This document shows positions 46,644 to 57,828 of a DNA stretch of 64,000 nt, one piece after another. Within the stretch, counting starts at the first letter, position 1; the number at the start of each line of letters is the position of its first letter. A program made the translations under genes and the position numbers. The notes beneath the pieces are model-generated. The model made no database searches, had not been told where the DNA came from, and saw only the letters and a list, made by a program, of their open reading frames with translations. The stretch comes from Trichosporon coremiiforme (Eukaryota; Basidiomycota; Tremellomycetes; Trichosporonales; Trichosporonaceae): contig BCJJ01000013.1 of NCBI GenBank assembly GCA_039545355.1, forward strand, positions 589,013 to 653,012. Direction: 5' to 3'.

Positions 46644-49600
46644 ATGCCGACAGGAGAACAGGAGTCCCTCCTGCGCAGGCAAACGGGCTACGGCGCGACA
46701 CAGACCGCGCCGGCCGCGCCGGAGCCGGATCGAGACGACATCGACATTGACGTCCCCGTCCATCTGACCCAGTTCAGAGATAACATCCGATCATGCAAGA
46801 CCGCGCTCGTGCTCACGCTGAGCGCTGCGCTCGGCACAGGTCTCTGGCACTGGTCTCGGTTGCCCAAGCCACACACGCTCAGCGGTGACGGCGGATGGTA
46901 CAACGCTGCGACATGGGGCTGCGACCTGACAGCCCTCGTGTTCACTGTGAGTTGTCTCGCAATGTCCGCCAACTGACCTGGCAGATTATCAGCTTGGGAC
47001 TGTTGCTCATGACGCTGATCAAGCGCCCGTTCCCGCGTCACCTGCGACCGGCGTCGCTCGGCACACTGCGCAACATGGGCATCCACCGCGCCGCGTGCGT
47101 CGGTATTTTCATTCTGATGCTCCTCGCCTTGATCCTGCACTACCTCCCCGGCGTCGTATACACAATCCAGACCAAGCGCGGCGCGCCGAGCACGGGTCTC
47201 CCGAGCTGGCTGCACGTCGCGAGTCTGGCCGCGTCCGTCCTCGCGGCTGGCTTCATGCGTCGCGGGCCGCTGCTCTGCGCCGAGATTGCTGTTAGCACCT
47301 TTGGTCTGAGTGGTGTTGAGGCGCGCCAGAATGGGGACCTGAACGGCAAGCCGGCCAATGGCAAGGATGCCGATATCTGGGACGAAAAGAAGAAACCTGA
47401 GGTCATTGACTACGGTAATTCCTCCATGATCAAATTCCTTGCTCTCGGATATGTAAGCTTCTGGGTCGGTATCATAGCTCACGAGACAGAGTCTCCAGGT
47501 CGCCGGGAAGAGCATCACGCAGACCGAGCTGCAGCAGAAGGACCTGCCGTACCTCGAGGAATGGGTCCGGACGAGCGGTGACGAGTACCTCCGCACCCTC
47601 GGGCCGAGGGGTGATCACTTCAAGCCGTACACCAGCGGTCAGCTCTTGAAAGTTCTGTGGAAGAACCGCGGGTGGTCCATTATCCTGAGTGAGCTAGCTT
47701 TCACTTCTGCAGCTGACTGATCAGCCTTCGTCCTCGAAACGCTGAACACTGTCCTCGCATACGTGCAGATCGCGGCTTTGCGTGAGCTCATCGCTTCGTT
47801 CAAGCACCCGACCGACGACTACTCGTACTCTTATCTCATGTGCTGGGGTCTGTTCTTCGGACAGGTGGTCGAGGTTCTCCTCTCAGCTTACCTCTGGGTT
47901 CGCGAGAACTACATCCTGCACAACCCGGTGCGCATGACGCTGTCCGCCATTGTGAGTTATAATCCCTTCTGCTTGAACATAACTGACACTGCCAGCTGTA
48001 CGCCAAGATCCTTAGATCCACGGATGCCAAGGCAATGGAGGCTCAGAACATGTCCGAGGAAGACACCAAGGCTGGCAAGGGCCGCGCCCAGGTCATGAAT
48101 CTGCTCACCATCGACACGAACACCGTGGCCTCTATGGCGACCTATGTGTGGGGCATCTCAAACGGCCTTATAAGACGTAAGCTGACCGTGAATGCGTAAG
48201 CTGATTCTCAGTGGCCATCGGTCTCTGGTTCCTTTATATCATGCTTGGCGTCAGTGCAGTTGCTGGTCTTTTGTGTGTTCCTCTTATCGCGCCGCTTTCG
48301 GTCTGGATTTCGAAGAAGATCTACGGTGAGTTGAGGTTCTTCTGCTTTCGAACTGACCGACAGTTTGCGACAAGGCTTGGGCAAGGGCTCGCGACGCACG
48401 CATTGGCGCCATCAAGGAGTTCCTCATGGGCATCAAAGTCATCAAGCTAAACGCGTTCGAGGAGTACGAGATCGAGCGTATCGGCAAGCTCCGCGACATC
48501 GAGACGAAATGGCAGAGGTGGCGATACACGCTAGGCACACTCTTCAACATCGTGGCTGACGAGATGCCGAACGTGGCTGTCCTCGTCACTTTCGTCTTCT
48601 ACACCAAGGTCCTTGGTAACCGACTGGAGCCCGAGACGGCATTCATCACTACGACGATCTTCTACCGCGTCCGAGAGGGTCTGGAGGTTCTGCCAAGGAT
48701 TGTCGACATTCTCCTGTCCACCAAAATTGCCCTGGACCGTCTCAAGGGTTACCTGAACCAGGACGAGGTTGTCCTGGACCCCGCTGACGTCTCCGAGGGT
48801 CAGATCGTCCTGAACAACGCCACCATGACTTGGCCAAGAGTCGAGGATGTCACCAGCGATGTGCAAACATCAGACAACGAGCGCCTCTTCGAAATCAAGG
48901 ATGTGTCCTTGACCCTGCCTCGGGGCAAGATGACGCTGGTCTGTGGACCTTTGGGGTCAGGAAAGACGTTGCTGCTGCGCAGTCTCCTGGGCGAAACTAA
49001 GCTCGTCTCTGGCCGAATCGTGACGCCTCGTTCTGCGCCCGACATGACACCGCTCGACGCCTCGATGGTAAAATTCAGGTGGACCAATGAGCTGTGGTTG
49101 GACGACTCAGTTGCGTACGCCCCGCAGATGCCTTACATTCGCCATGGTACAGTCAAGGACAACATTACCTTCGGCCAACCGTTCTGGCAGGACCGCTACA
49201 ACGAAGTTTTGAGGCAATGTTCCCTGGAATCAGACCTTGAGCTCCTTGTCGACGGCGACCGCACAGAGGTCGGCGAGAACGGCGTCAACTTGAGTGGCGG
49301 GCAAAAAGCCCGCATCAACCTTGCCCGATGCGTCTACTCTCGCGCTCGCACCATCTACCTGGACGATATCCTGAGTGCGGTGGACGCCCACACGGCGCGC
49401 TTCATTGTCGACGAGTGCTTTAAAGGCTCACTGCTGAAGGGTCGCACCGTCGTACTTGTTTCGCACCATGTGGATCTCTGTCTCCCGGCGTCTGAGTACG
49501 TTGTCGCCCTCAGCAATGGAAAAATCGAACAGGCTTGCCCCTCGAAGAAGGCGCATATCGGGTCCCTGATTGCCTTGGCATCGCCGAAGCAGGAGGCGAA

Positions 49601-51698
49601 GGAGGAGCAGGAGCCGCCGGCCCGACCGGCGGAGCATGGCCGCTCCGACAGCTGGGTCGCCGATACGCAGGACATTCTGCACACCCTCGAGGGCGAAAGT
49701 CGCCGCGCCCCTGGGGCCCCACTGAGGTCGCCCTCTGGACGATCAGCTGACCTTCAACTGTACGAGGACACTCAGCTGGTGGACGATGAGGCATTCGAGG
49801 AGGCTGAAGTCCGTGAGGCGAGGCACCTCTACACGGCCGAAGACCAGAAATCGGGCCATGTGGCGGGATCCCACTACTGGATGATGATCAAGGCAGCTGG
49901 CGGTTTCGGGTACTGGACCATCTTCGCTATCTGCTACATCCTCGCCAAGGGATCGAGCATGGTGGTGTCGTACGTCTTGGAGATCTGGACCGATGACCCC
50001 GACCAGTCCCACCTGGACTACTACTTGACGTTGTACATTGGCGTGAACGTCATTTACGTTCTGTTCGGGTCCATCCGTTGGGTCTGGCTGTATGGCATCG
50101 GGAACGTCGGCTGGTACTCGGCGGGCACCAAGAAGATTCACCGCAAGTTGTTCAAGACGATCGCGCAGGCCCCTCTGAGCTTCTTCGAGTCGGTGCCTTC
50201 TGGGCGGCTGCTGAACGTGTTCGCTCAGGACATGAGGAGGCTCGATGCCCAGTCTGCCGACGACTTCGGACGCACTGTGCAGCAGGTCATCACTGTCGTC
50301 GGAGCGGCGGGTATCGTCGTCTTCAAGGTCCCCAGCCTCTTCTTCGTCATGGTTCTTTTCGGCATCCCCCTCTTCATGATCGCCAACGGTCTTGGCAAGC
50401 TGAGGTCTACTCTCCGACGTCTCGCGGCTGTCGCTGACTCGCCCCTGATCTCGCTGTACCACGACAGCATCGACGGCGTCGTCATGCTCCGTGCTTTCGG
50501 TCTGCCAAACCTCATGGCGCACACCATGGTTGGTCTCATCAACAAGAGTCGCACGGCCGAGACTTGGAACTGGATCGTGTACAACTGGGTCCGCGGCGTC
50601 GTCCTCAGCGGCTCTTCGGTCTTCATCACCGCCACCGCCATCGTGCTCGTCGGCCAGGACATCTCCGCCGCGCAGGCCGGTTTCATTCTCTCGTTCGCCG
50701 CACAGATCAGCACGAACCTGTTCGGTCTTCTCGAGCAACTGATCAGCATGGAGCAGACCTTCGTGTCGGCCGAGCGTGTGAACCACTACCTGGAGGAGAT
50801 TCCCCAGGAACCTGAGAAGGGGCTGGAACCGCCGCCCTCGTGGCCTCTTAAGGGCAAGATCGAGATCAAGGACATGAGCCTGCGCTATGCGCCTGACCTG
50901 CCTGATGTACTCCACGGCATTAACCTCGTCATCGAGCCGGGACAGCGTGTCGGCATCGTCGGCGCCACGGGTAGTGGCAAGTCGACGCTCGCACTGAGCC
51001 TGTTCCGCGCGAACGAGCCGAATGAGGGTCTGATCAAGATCGACGGACTGGACATCTCGACGCTGTCGCTGCAGGCCCTGCGCAGCCGCCTGAACATGGT
51101 CGTCCAGGAGGGTTCGCTCCCAAGCGGCACTCTCCGTAACGCGCTTGATGTCTCCGGCCAGCGGAGTGACGAGGAGATCCTCTCAGCCCTGCGTCGCGTG
51201 CACCTGATCCCGAAGACGCAAGCCTCGGCGAACGGCTCGGGAATCTCGACGCCGATCTCGCCCTTCGCTAACCTGGACACCTTTGTCGCCGTCGAGGGCG
51301 CCAACTTCTCCCATGGACAGCGACAGCTCCTCTGCCTGGCGCGCGCGCTTCTGAAGCCCTCCAAGGTCCTCATCATGGACGAGGCGACTTCGAGCTGTGA
51401 CTATGAAACCGACGCGCTCATCACCGAGACGCTGAAGGAGGATTTTGCCGGCATCACGATGTTGGTCATTGCGCACCGGCTGCGCACCATCATTGAGTTT
51501 GACAAGATTGTCGTCCTCGACCAGGGCCGCATCGTCGAGGAGGGCGCGCCCGAGGACCTGCTCGACATGCCCGACAAGAAGGGCCGGTTCAAGGCCCTCT
51601 GCGCCGCGCAGGGACGGGAGGAGTTTGACCGTCTCGTCGCCATGGCGCGCGGGAGGAATGCGCCCTCCACGCCCAGCGCAGAGACCGACGAGAACTAG
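46644..51698 (+). CDS. ABC transporter, ABCC (multidrug resistance-associated) subfamily
   Basis: Full ABC exporter of 1605 residues. Exons are 46644-46946, 46985-47452, 47499-47688, 47725-47951, 47996-48176, 48212-48325 and 48364-51698, with introns of 35-46 bases. The N-terminal hydrophobic region (about 50-230) fits an ABCC TMD0, followed by the first membrane domain. NBD1 has Walker A GPLGSGKT (about 689), signature LSGGQ (804-808) and Walker B IYLDD (825-829) followed by ILSAVD, without the catalytic Glu. NBD2 has Walker A GATGSGKST (about 1361), signature FSHGQ (1476) and Walker B VLIMDEATSS with catalytic Glu1501. This asymmetry is normal for ABCC proteins, where NBD2 is the consensus ATPase site. 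Likely substrates are conjugates, metals-thiol complexes or drugs at the vacuolar or plasma membrane, but the exact one cannot be read. tRNA-Val lies just downstream. Confidence 0.95.
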
Positions 51699-51841
51699 CC
51701 TCTCACCTCCACCTCAACACATTCATCATACCCAACTTTCGTAGAACAATAATGTCTCCGCTGTTTAGAACGATTATGCACTTTGTAACGATCCACTGCC
51801 CTTCCACCTCCCCGCATAGCATGCATAGGAGACAAAAACGT

Positions 51842-51858
51842 GGTGTTCTGAGAACACC
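51842..51858. repeat. Perfect palindrome GGTGTTCT-G-AGAACACC
   Basis: 8-base arms around one central base, between the ABC transporter 3' end and tRNA-Val. A T5 Pol III terminator for the tRNA (minus strand 51838-51834) lies immediately past it. Confidence 0.65.
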
Positions 51859-51872
51859 TACGCGCTCGTGAA

Positions 51873-51953
51873 TGACTACTGGCGGGGTCGAACCGCCGAC
51901 CTCATGCGATCACTCTGTGAAGCATGCGCTCTAACCAACTGAGCTAAGTTGCC
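51873..51953 (-). tRNA. tRNA-Val(CAC) with very short intron
   Basis: The minus strand reads GGCAACT-TAGCTCAGTTGGTTA and so on, with a standard D arm. The anticodon stem CATGC/GCATG encloses 14 bases. With anticodon CAC and a loop of TTCACA plus C, this leaves a 7-base intron (GAGTGAT). The T arm is GGCGG-TTCGACC-CCGCC. The acceptor stem has one A-A mismatch (position 4) and one G-U pair, which is a little weak. A T5 terminator follows. Identity depends on the anticodon reading; an intron of 7 bases is short even for fungi. Confidence 0.82.
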
Positions 51954-52275
51954 GTACTGCTATTGCTGGTGGGTAGCAGCGCGGGGCCACCGCGGGGCGT
52001 TCGCGCCCGATTTTCCAGATTTTTTTTTGCGTTACTCTCCCTTCTGCTGACGGCAAGCCGCTGGTCCTAGCCCCCGAGTCCCTCCAGTGCTGAGCATGAG
52101 ATGTGTACTAACAGCCGTGGGTTCGGCTTGGAGTTTACGGTCTTTTAGTGGAGTTTCCGCGCCACATGAAATTTAGACTCATCCTGCACCCGTTCGGAGA
52201 CATTGCTATCCATTACGCACACACTACTTGGTACACGATACACAGTGATATTAATCGTCCTCTCTCTTGTCCATC
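51954..52275. other. Short spacer
   Basis: 322 bases between tRNA-Val and the next gene's 3' end. It contains a run of nine T at 52020-52028 and otherwise nothing recognised. Confidence 0.5.
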
Positions 52276-55200
52276 CTACTGCCCGGCAACGTATGGATTG
52301 TACGCCTTCTTGCCATAGTGCGCCTGGTCGTACGCTGCATCGCGCCGCTCGCGCTCCTCCTCCCTCTGCCGTCGTCGCTTCTCGCGCGCCCGCCACCGCT
52401 CCTCCTTCGCGAACTGCGCCTGGCCGTAGTCCTCTGGTATGTTCGTGCCTGGGGTGCCCGTTCCCGTTCGTTGCTTGCTTTGCGTCTGCGATGCCGTCCG
52501 CGACGCCGTCCGTGCGGGTGCTGAGGGCGAGGTGGTGCCCGTGCTCGTGTGCCGCACGTCGTTGGTGTATGCGTGGTTCGGGTGCAGATGCTGGGACGAG
52601 TAGACCTCGGCCGACGCCACTCGTGTCACTGGTGGGAGATGGGAGAGGTTGGGTGTCTGTGCACCTGGTGGGCTCACACTTGCAGCGCGCTGGGGCGGGG
52701 TCGTGCCCATGGGAGACGTGGTCGCGCCTGATGCGTAGATCCTCGGTCGGTGGTGTGAACGGAATGCGAGATGAGTCAAGCGGCTGAGAGCGCGGCTCTT
52801 GGGCCGCCGCTGCGTGCCGTACTCGACCTCGTCGTCGCTCATAGAGTAGAAGTGGCGCCGCCTCCGCCTGTACTCCCTCCTCATCTCGCGGCGCCGCAGC
52901 CGCTCCCCCCTCGCCTGCTCTCTCTGCATCTCCATCTGCTCTCGCTCAATCATACGCGCCTCCCGCTGCACGTCGTATTCTGCCAGTGCAGCCTCCTGCT
53001 CCTGCTTCGCTGCGTTCCAAATCTTCACAAACCCGAATCCAATGTTGGTGAGGGCATTCAGAATGCTGTATGGTATACCAATCCCTGTCCAAAACGTTCG
53101 CGGTCGTCCTCTGCACGATTCCCGTTCAGTTACAATCAATAGCGGTAGTAGCCGTAGCGATATTGCTGCGGTGCGACGTACCCCGGTGGGTAAAGGTTTG
53201 CTGCGTACGGCTAGGCGTCAGTATGCTGCTCGGGCAAGCAACTCACGTCGTAGTACGCTTGGGTGTATCCGTAGCCATAAGGGGACGGAGGCATAGGAAC
53301 ATTCCCGTAGCCCGGTCCAGCCGTAGCACCTCCCAAGCCAATCGGATAGACGTAGGGTCCAGCGTAGGCACCGTAAGCACCGGCACCTCCCATCATCATG
53401 TCCGGCCGGTACCCAGCGCCGTACATTCGTTCAGCTTCCAAAGCAGCGCGCTCACGGTAGAGCTGATCACGCTCTCGATCGATGTCTCGGTACTCGTGTC
53501 TGATGCGAGCGTCGTACTCGCGCTCGCGGTCACGGTCGCGTTCGTCACGGCGATATGCCTCCTCGCGGTACGAGTCGTCGTATTCGGAACTGTAGCGACG
53601 AGGATATGCGCCGCGCCTGTCGTAGCTGTAGCCACCAAACGGAGGGCTGCCGTACTCTTCGAAGAGCTTGGTGACTGTAGCTGCCGCGTATTCGGCAGCG
53701 TCCTGTGAGGAGGAAGCGCGAGAGTTTGCACTGTTTTTCCAGGCTGTTGTTAGTTAGCGAACGCCTCTAAAAAGCAACTCACCTTCACCGATAGCCAGCG
53801 ACTGGAGCTTCTGCTTCTGGCCCTCGATAGGAAGGTTATGGCCAAACGTCGGGCGGTTCGAGTCCCAAACGCTGCAAGTCAGCTGCTGTCCGGAAAGCTA
53901 AGGGCCAGTACTGGCAAACCAGTGAGAGGAGAAGAGGCAACTGTCTCCTCACACGCCGGATGGCCGCAACTCTACTCACATCAATGCCCAGAACGCAGCC
54001 GCGGCGCCAATGTCACGAGGACTGCGGGTGACGACACCGAGGTTATATATCCTGTTATAGGCCGCTTGAGCTTCCGTGAAGGAGGCAGCACGACTGCGAA
54101 ACAGTGAGGGGATTCTATCGAGCTGCAAACGAGTCAGCACAGTCTTGCAGGATGCCTGATGACAGACAGAGTGTTGCGAGCTGTGAAGGTGGGCGAAGGT
54201 CGAATGAGAGTAGGCAAGTGGCAATGAAGAGGGAAGAGTGGATGGAGACTAGGGTCTCCTTGTTATATATGGACTCACCAGCTCCTCGAATAAACTCTTC
54301 TCGTATCCTCCGGCGAAACGGGTGTGGTTCTTGGTCTGTCAGCTTTGTTCCGCGGCCTGAAAGTGTGTGGGGCGTCGGCAACACTCTGCCAGCTCGCCAC
54401 CGGCAGGCACAATCGTGCCCCAACACCCGAACTTCTGGCTAGTGGTGGTGTGATGAATCCTTTGTTCATTCTTCGGAGCAGTGCAGGGAACCTTGGTTGG
54501 CGATGGCGGGTTGCTTCTCGCGTCTGCGTCATTGTACGTCCCGAGCGTAATGACGCAGGCAAAGCCAGCCGACATCGTTGTCTCCAACAGATTGCAGAAG
54601 GCGGCCGCCACCACGCTGTCTTTGGTGCACGTGTCGTGGCGCCGGCTCTGCATAAAGGAACGACGACTCACCTCGAAGATCTTGTAGTTGTCCCAAGTAG
54701 GATCCTGGTCGTCAGCGAGTGGAACTCAGATCGGATCGGGATGGACAGGAGCCACCCCGCTTGCGGGAGCTGCAGCAGATGGACAGCTGGGGTAGAGCAA
54801 GCATCGTCATCGTTACGCAGTTGGGGCAGAATCCGATCTGTGTATGGGGCAGACAGGATCTTCTCGGAGCGGATTGCTTCTCAGCGCGTGTTGGGGTTTA
54901 TACTGAGCCCCATGGGCCTCCGACCGCAACGGAAACCGCAACAGTGGCTTATTCACTGAGCTTTACGGTCGTCCGATGGCGTGTTCACAGTCCGACGGCC
55001 TGAACGGCTGCACTGGAACAAAAGAGCGTTCACGCCGGTGGCTACCGCAACTTTCCTACACGCCATCCGGCTCTTCGTGTACTCACAAAGGTGTAGTCGA
55101 GGATGGGCTGATATCCGCCCATAATTCCGCCCATAATTCCGCCCATTCCACCTCCGTATGCGCCGTAGCCTCCATAACCGCCACCATATGCGCCGTAGCC

Positions 55201-55443
55201 GCCGTATCCGTAGCTGCCGTAGCCACCGTGGCCGGGGTAACTGCCAGGCATGCCGGCTCCCATTCCCCCGCCAGCCATACCACCGGTCGGCACAGGTCCC
55301 GGCATCCCACCAGGCATCTGACCGGGCATCTGCCCTGTCATTCCCGGATGGGTACCGGGCATTCCAGGTTGAGGCACCGGCATCCCCTGCCCCGGCACAC
55401 CTGTGTGCATCGGCATCATCGGGTTGGGGTTGGGCACCTGCAT
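52276..55443 (-). CDS. Gly/Tyr/Met-rich protein with helical core and charged C-terminus, unknown function
   Basis: Eight predicted exons: 55443-55087, 54704-54672, 54329-54279, 54122-53980, 53871-53783, 53743-53247, 53210-53182 and 53110-52276, giving 677 residues. All junctions keep frame. Residues 1-119 are Met/Pro/Gly then Gly/Tyr repeats (GGYGAYGGG). A probably helical core follows (about 120-225) with DPTWDNYKIF, TRFAGGYEKSLFEELLDRI, GVVTRSPRDIGAAAAFWAL and AATVTKLFEEY. Next come an Arg/Glu/Asp/Tyr-rich coil (YRRDERDRDREREY) and a second Gly/Tyr region, and finally a tail with REQARGERLRRREMRREYR and an Arg/Glu-rich end. The last exon has no usable ATG of its own; a GTACGT...GTGCAG intron of 71 bases joins it. 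If that intron is retained, the protein stops at 53136 after YYRY (414 residues). The family is not recognised. Composition resembles RNA-binding or prion-like proteins. Confidence 0.7.
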
Positions 55444-56457
55444 GCGGTGCGCTCAGCGATGGCGGAGAAGATCCGGGGGTAGGTCCTTGCTAAGAGAGTT
55501 TGAGGGAACGTTGAGTTGACCGGCAACGCCGAGAGAATGCGCTGCTCGAGAGTGTTGCTGAGCAGCGGCTGCAGGGTGGTCTTGATGACAGCAAGGGGCT
55601 GATGATGGGGGGACGAAGTGCCGGAGAATGTGGTGGTGACGGAGGTTGAGCCAAAGGTGTAGGGGCGAGAATGCCGGTGAATGATGCGAATGGGGAAGTC
55701 GTGAAAGTGACAAGCGGGGACGCACGGTGGGGATCGTTGAAGGAAGTATGTTGTCTGGCCGGCCTGCTGCCTGCAGCTGCCTGGGTGCAGACCTGCACGC
55801 CTGCACGCCTGCCGACCTGTGCGCTGCGTCGCGCGTCGGCTGCATCAGTGCCTACAGGCGCCCACAGGCTTTGAGACAGAACACACGCGGCGACGAGGCA
55901 TCAGCGCTGAGCGCCCTGATGTTACTGAGCGACAGCTCGAGGCCGGTGGTCTGTGCTCTGCACCTTCGTGCTTCGAGGACAATATAACCTGCGCGCGGTG
56001 GCGCAAGCAGAAGGCCATTCATACACTTCGATCGCTCATGTTCGTCTGGTTCTCCGCATTCCAATCCGATATCCGATCGTCATTCCCTGTCGTCAGCCGT
56101 ACACGCTTACAACGCATGTAGCGCATTGGCCGCATGGCCGCATGGGCCTTCAGTCGTTAGCGCCAGTGCCACCCGCTTCAGTCCCCTATCGCTAGTTCCA
56201 AGTCCTGAATTCGCTATATCTACATCAGCTTATCGCGGTTGGTTTATACTACAGATCTGTAAGCTTGGAGATCGATGCCTTTTCGTTGATTGTCCGGGGA
56301 GAGGCGGTGGAATGCTCGCCCCTGTTGTTCTAATGGGTGATTGGCCGCGCCCCGCCGATCTCAGATGGCGGGTCACGGGGGTGTGCGGCCTTTGTTTTCT
56401 ATGCACAGAGGGTTGAATGCGGCTGTCAGGCTCGACAGCGAAGAGATGTGAAGAGAT
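55444..56457. other. Spacer upstream of the Gly/Tyr/Met-rich gene
   Basis: 1 kb. The part next to 55443 is CT-rich on the coding strand and is likely promoter or leader; no gene recognised. Confidence 0.5.
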
Positions 56458-57828
56458 TTATACGGCTTCTCCTCCACGCATCAGAGGGCGTGGTGGGGAG
56501 CTGGAAGGATAGGTGGCGGGCGAGCGGACGGCCGGCTCGGGGTGGGGAACGTAGGTGACTGAGCGGTGCTGAATGCGCCTCGAAGTGACGGCGGCCCCAA
56601 ACTCAGTCGCATAGACATCGTCGTCCTGCCCTAGATCGTGGCCAGTCATGCTCTGAGCCAACGGGGAAGGAGTGATGCTCGTCGCAGACTTGGCGGATCG
56701 GCTGGACAATCTGTTCGAGAGCCGGGATGCGGCAGTGCCAGTCGCCAGATGGGGGCTGAGAGTGTTTCCAGCGAGGGCGTTCAAAGTCTGCGGGTGACTG
56801 TAGGACAGCTGCTGACCGCTGAGTCTTTGCGGGGCGGCGTGCCCGGAGACCGAGGATTGAGGGGAGGGCGGAGCAGGGCTAAGCATCCCATTGCTGTACA
56901 CCGAGCTGCCTGACGGCGAAACGACCCTTTGGTGGGACAAGGGACGTGCGGACAAATGAGGGGACACGGGCGGGGAAGAGTGCACGGGATAGGCCGCCAT
57001 AGTGGGAGAAGCGCCCAACGGCGGGGAAGTCGCTCCTGGCGGAGGCGTCTTGGTCATCATCGGCGCGAACGCGGGCGGAGGCGAAGGAAGCGGCGGCGGA
57101 TACGTCTGGTAAGACAGGCTGCCTGGGATGGCGCCGAAGTCAGAGATCCCAGAAACGGGGCTTGTGACAGAGCGCCTGCTGGGCACGCTGCTGGAACGTT
57201 GACCAGGTGCGTTCAGGGACTGGCTACTACGGCTGGGTGCCCGGGCGCCACCGGAAGGGGACGGTGGCGCAGCACCTGGGGGCAGCGGTCCTGCAGGGAG
57301 AGTCGAGTCTCTGAAGTCTCTGGTATGACGGGGGTTTGGTGAAACGGGGCCAGTACTCGTCGGCCTGTACGTCGGGACAGGCGGTGTATTTTGGTTGACG
57401 GTGGCAGCGATCTTGCGCGCTTGCTTGATCGTGAACAGCGAAGACTTGCGGATGGGCAGGACCGCGGACCCGTCGCGCGAGAACGTATCTTGCGGCGTTG
57501 TAGTGGCCATCGGCTTGTCGCTGATCGTGCGGATTGTACCAGGCTCGCTGTAGAACGTCTCTTGAGACGGGTGCAGCTTCTTGTTGCCTCCTTCGATGCC
57601 CTCAGGCATGTCCGGGTCGTTCTTCTTCCACCACCAGAGACGACGGTTCGGGCCGCGCCACAGGACGTACACACAGCAGATAAGAATCACGCCGAGGACA
57701 GCAGCGATAGGGCCGTACGCCTCTGTAAGACAAGGTCAACGATCTGCAGACTTGACCCTTCCGACACTTGTGTACTCACCAGGGTGCCTCTTCCACCAGT
57801 CCGTCGACGAGTCCTTGTTCCCTGCCAT
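56458..57828 (-). CDS. Single-pass membrane protein with short N-terminus and Ser/Pro-rich tail
   Basis: Exons 57828-57780 and 57722-56458 (intron 57 bases) give 437 residues. The start MAGNKDSSTDWWKRHP is followed by one membrane span, YGPIAAVLGVILICCVYVLW, then a basic stretch (RGPNRRLWWWKK). The remaining 370 residues are Pro/Ser-rich and disordered, with many PPP and SP motifs. There is no signal peptide, so the span is probably a signal anchor. No domain recognised. The layout (tiny outside part, long proline-rich inside) resembles fungal membrane scaffolds, as for the gene at 18451-20312, but there is no sequence similarity that I can see. Confidence 0.75.

Noticed and set aside
53848..53864. 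Perfect B-box-like GGTTCGAGTCC
   Set aside because: It is the complement of coding exon 5 of the Gly/Tyr/Met-rich gene and no A box or cloverleaf surrounds it.
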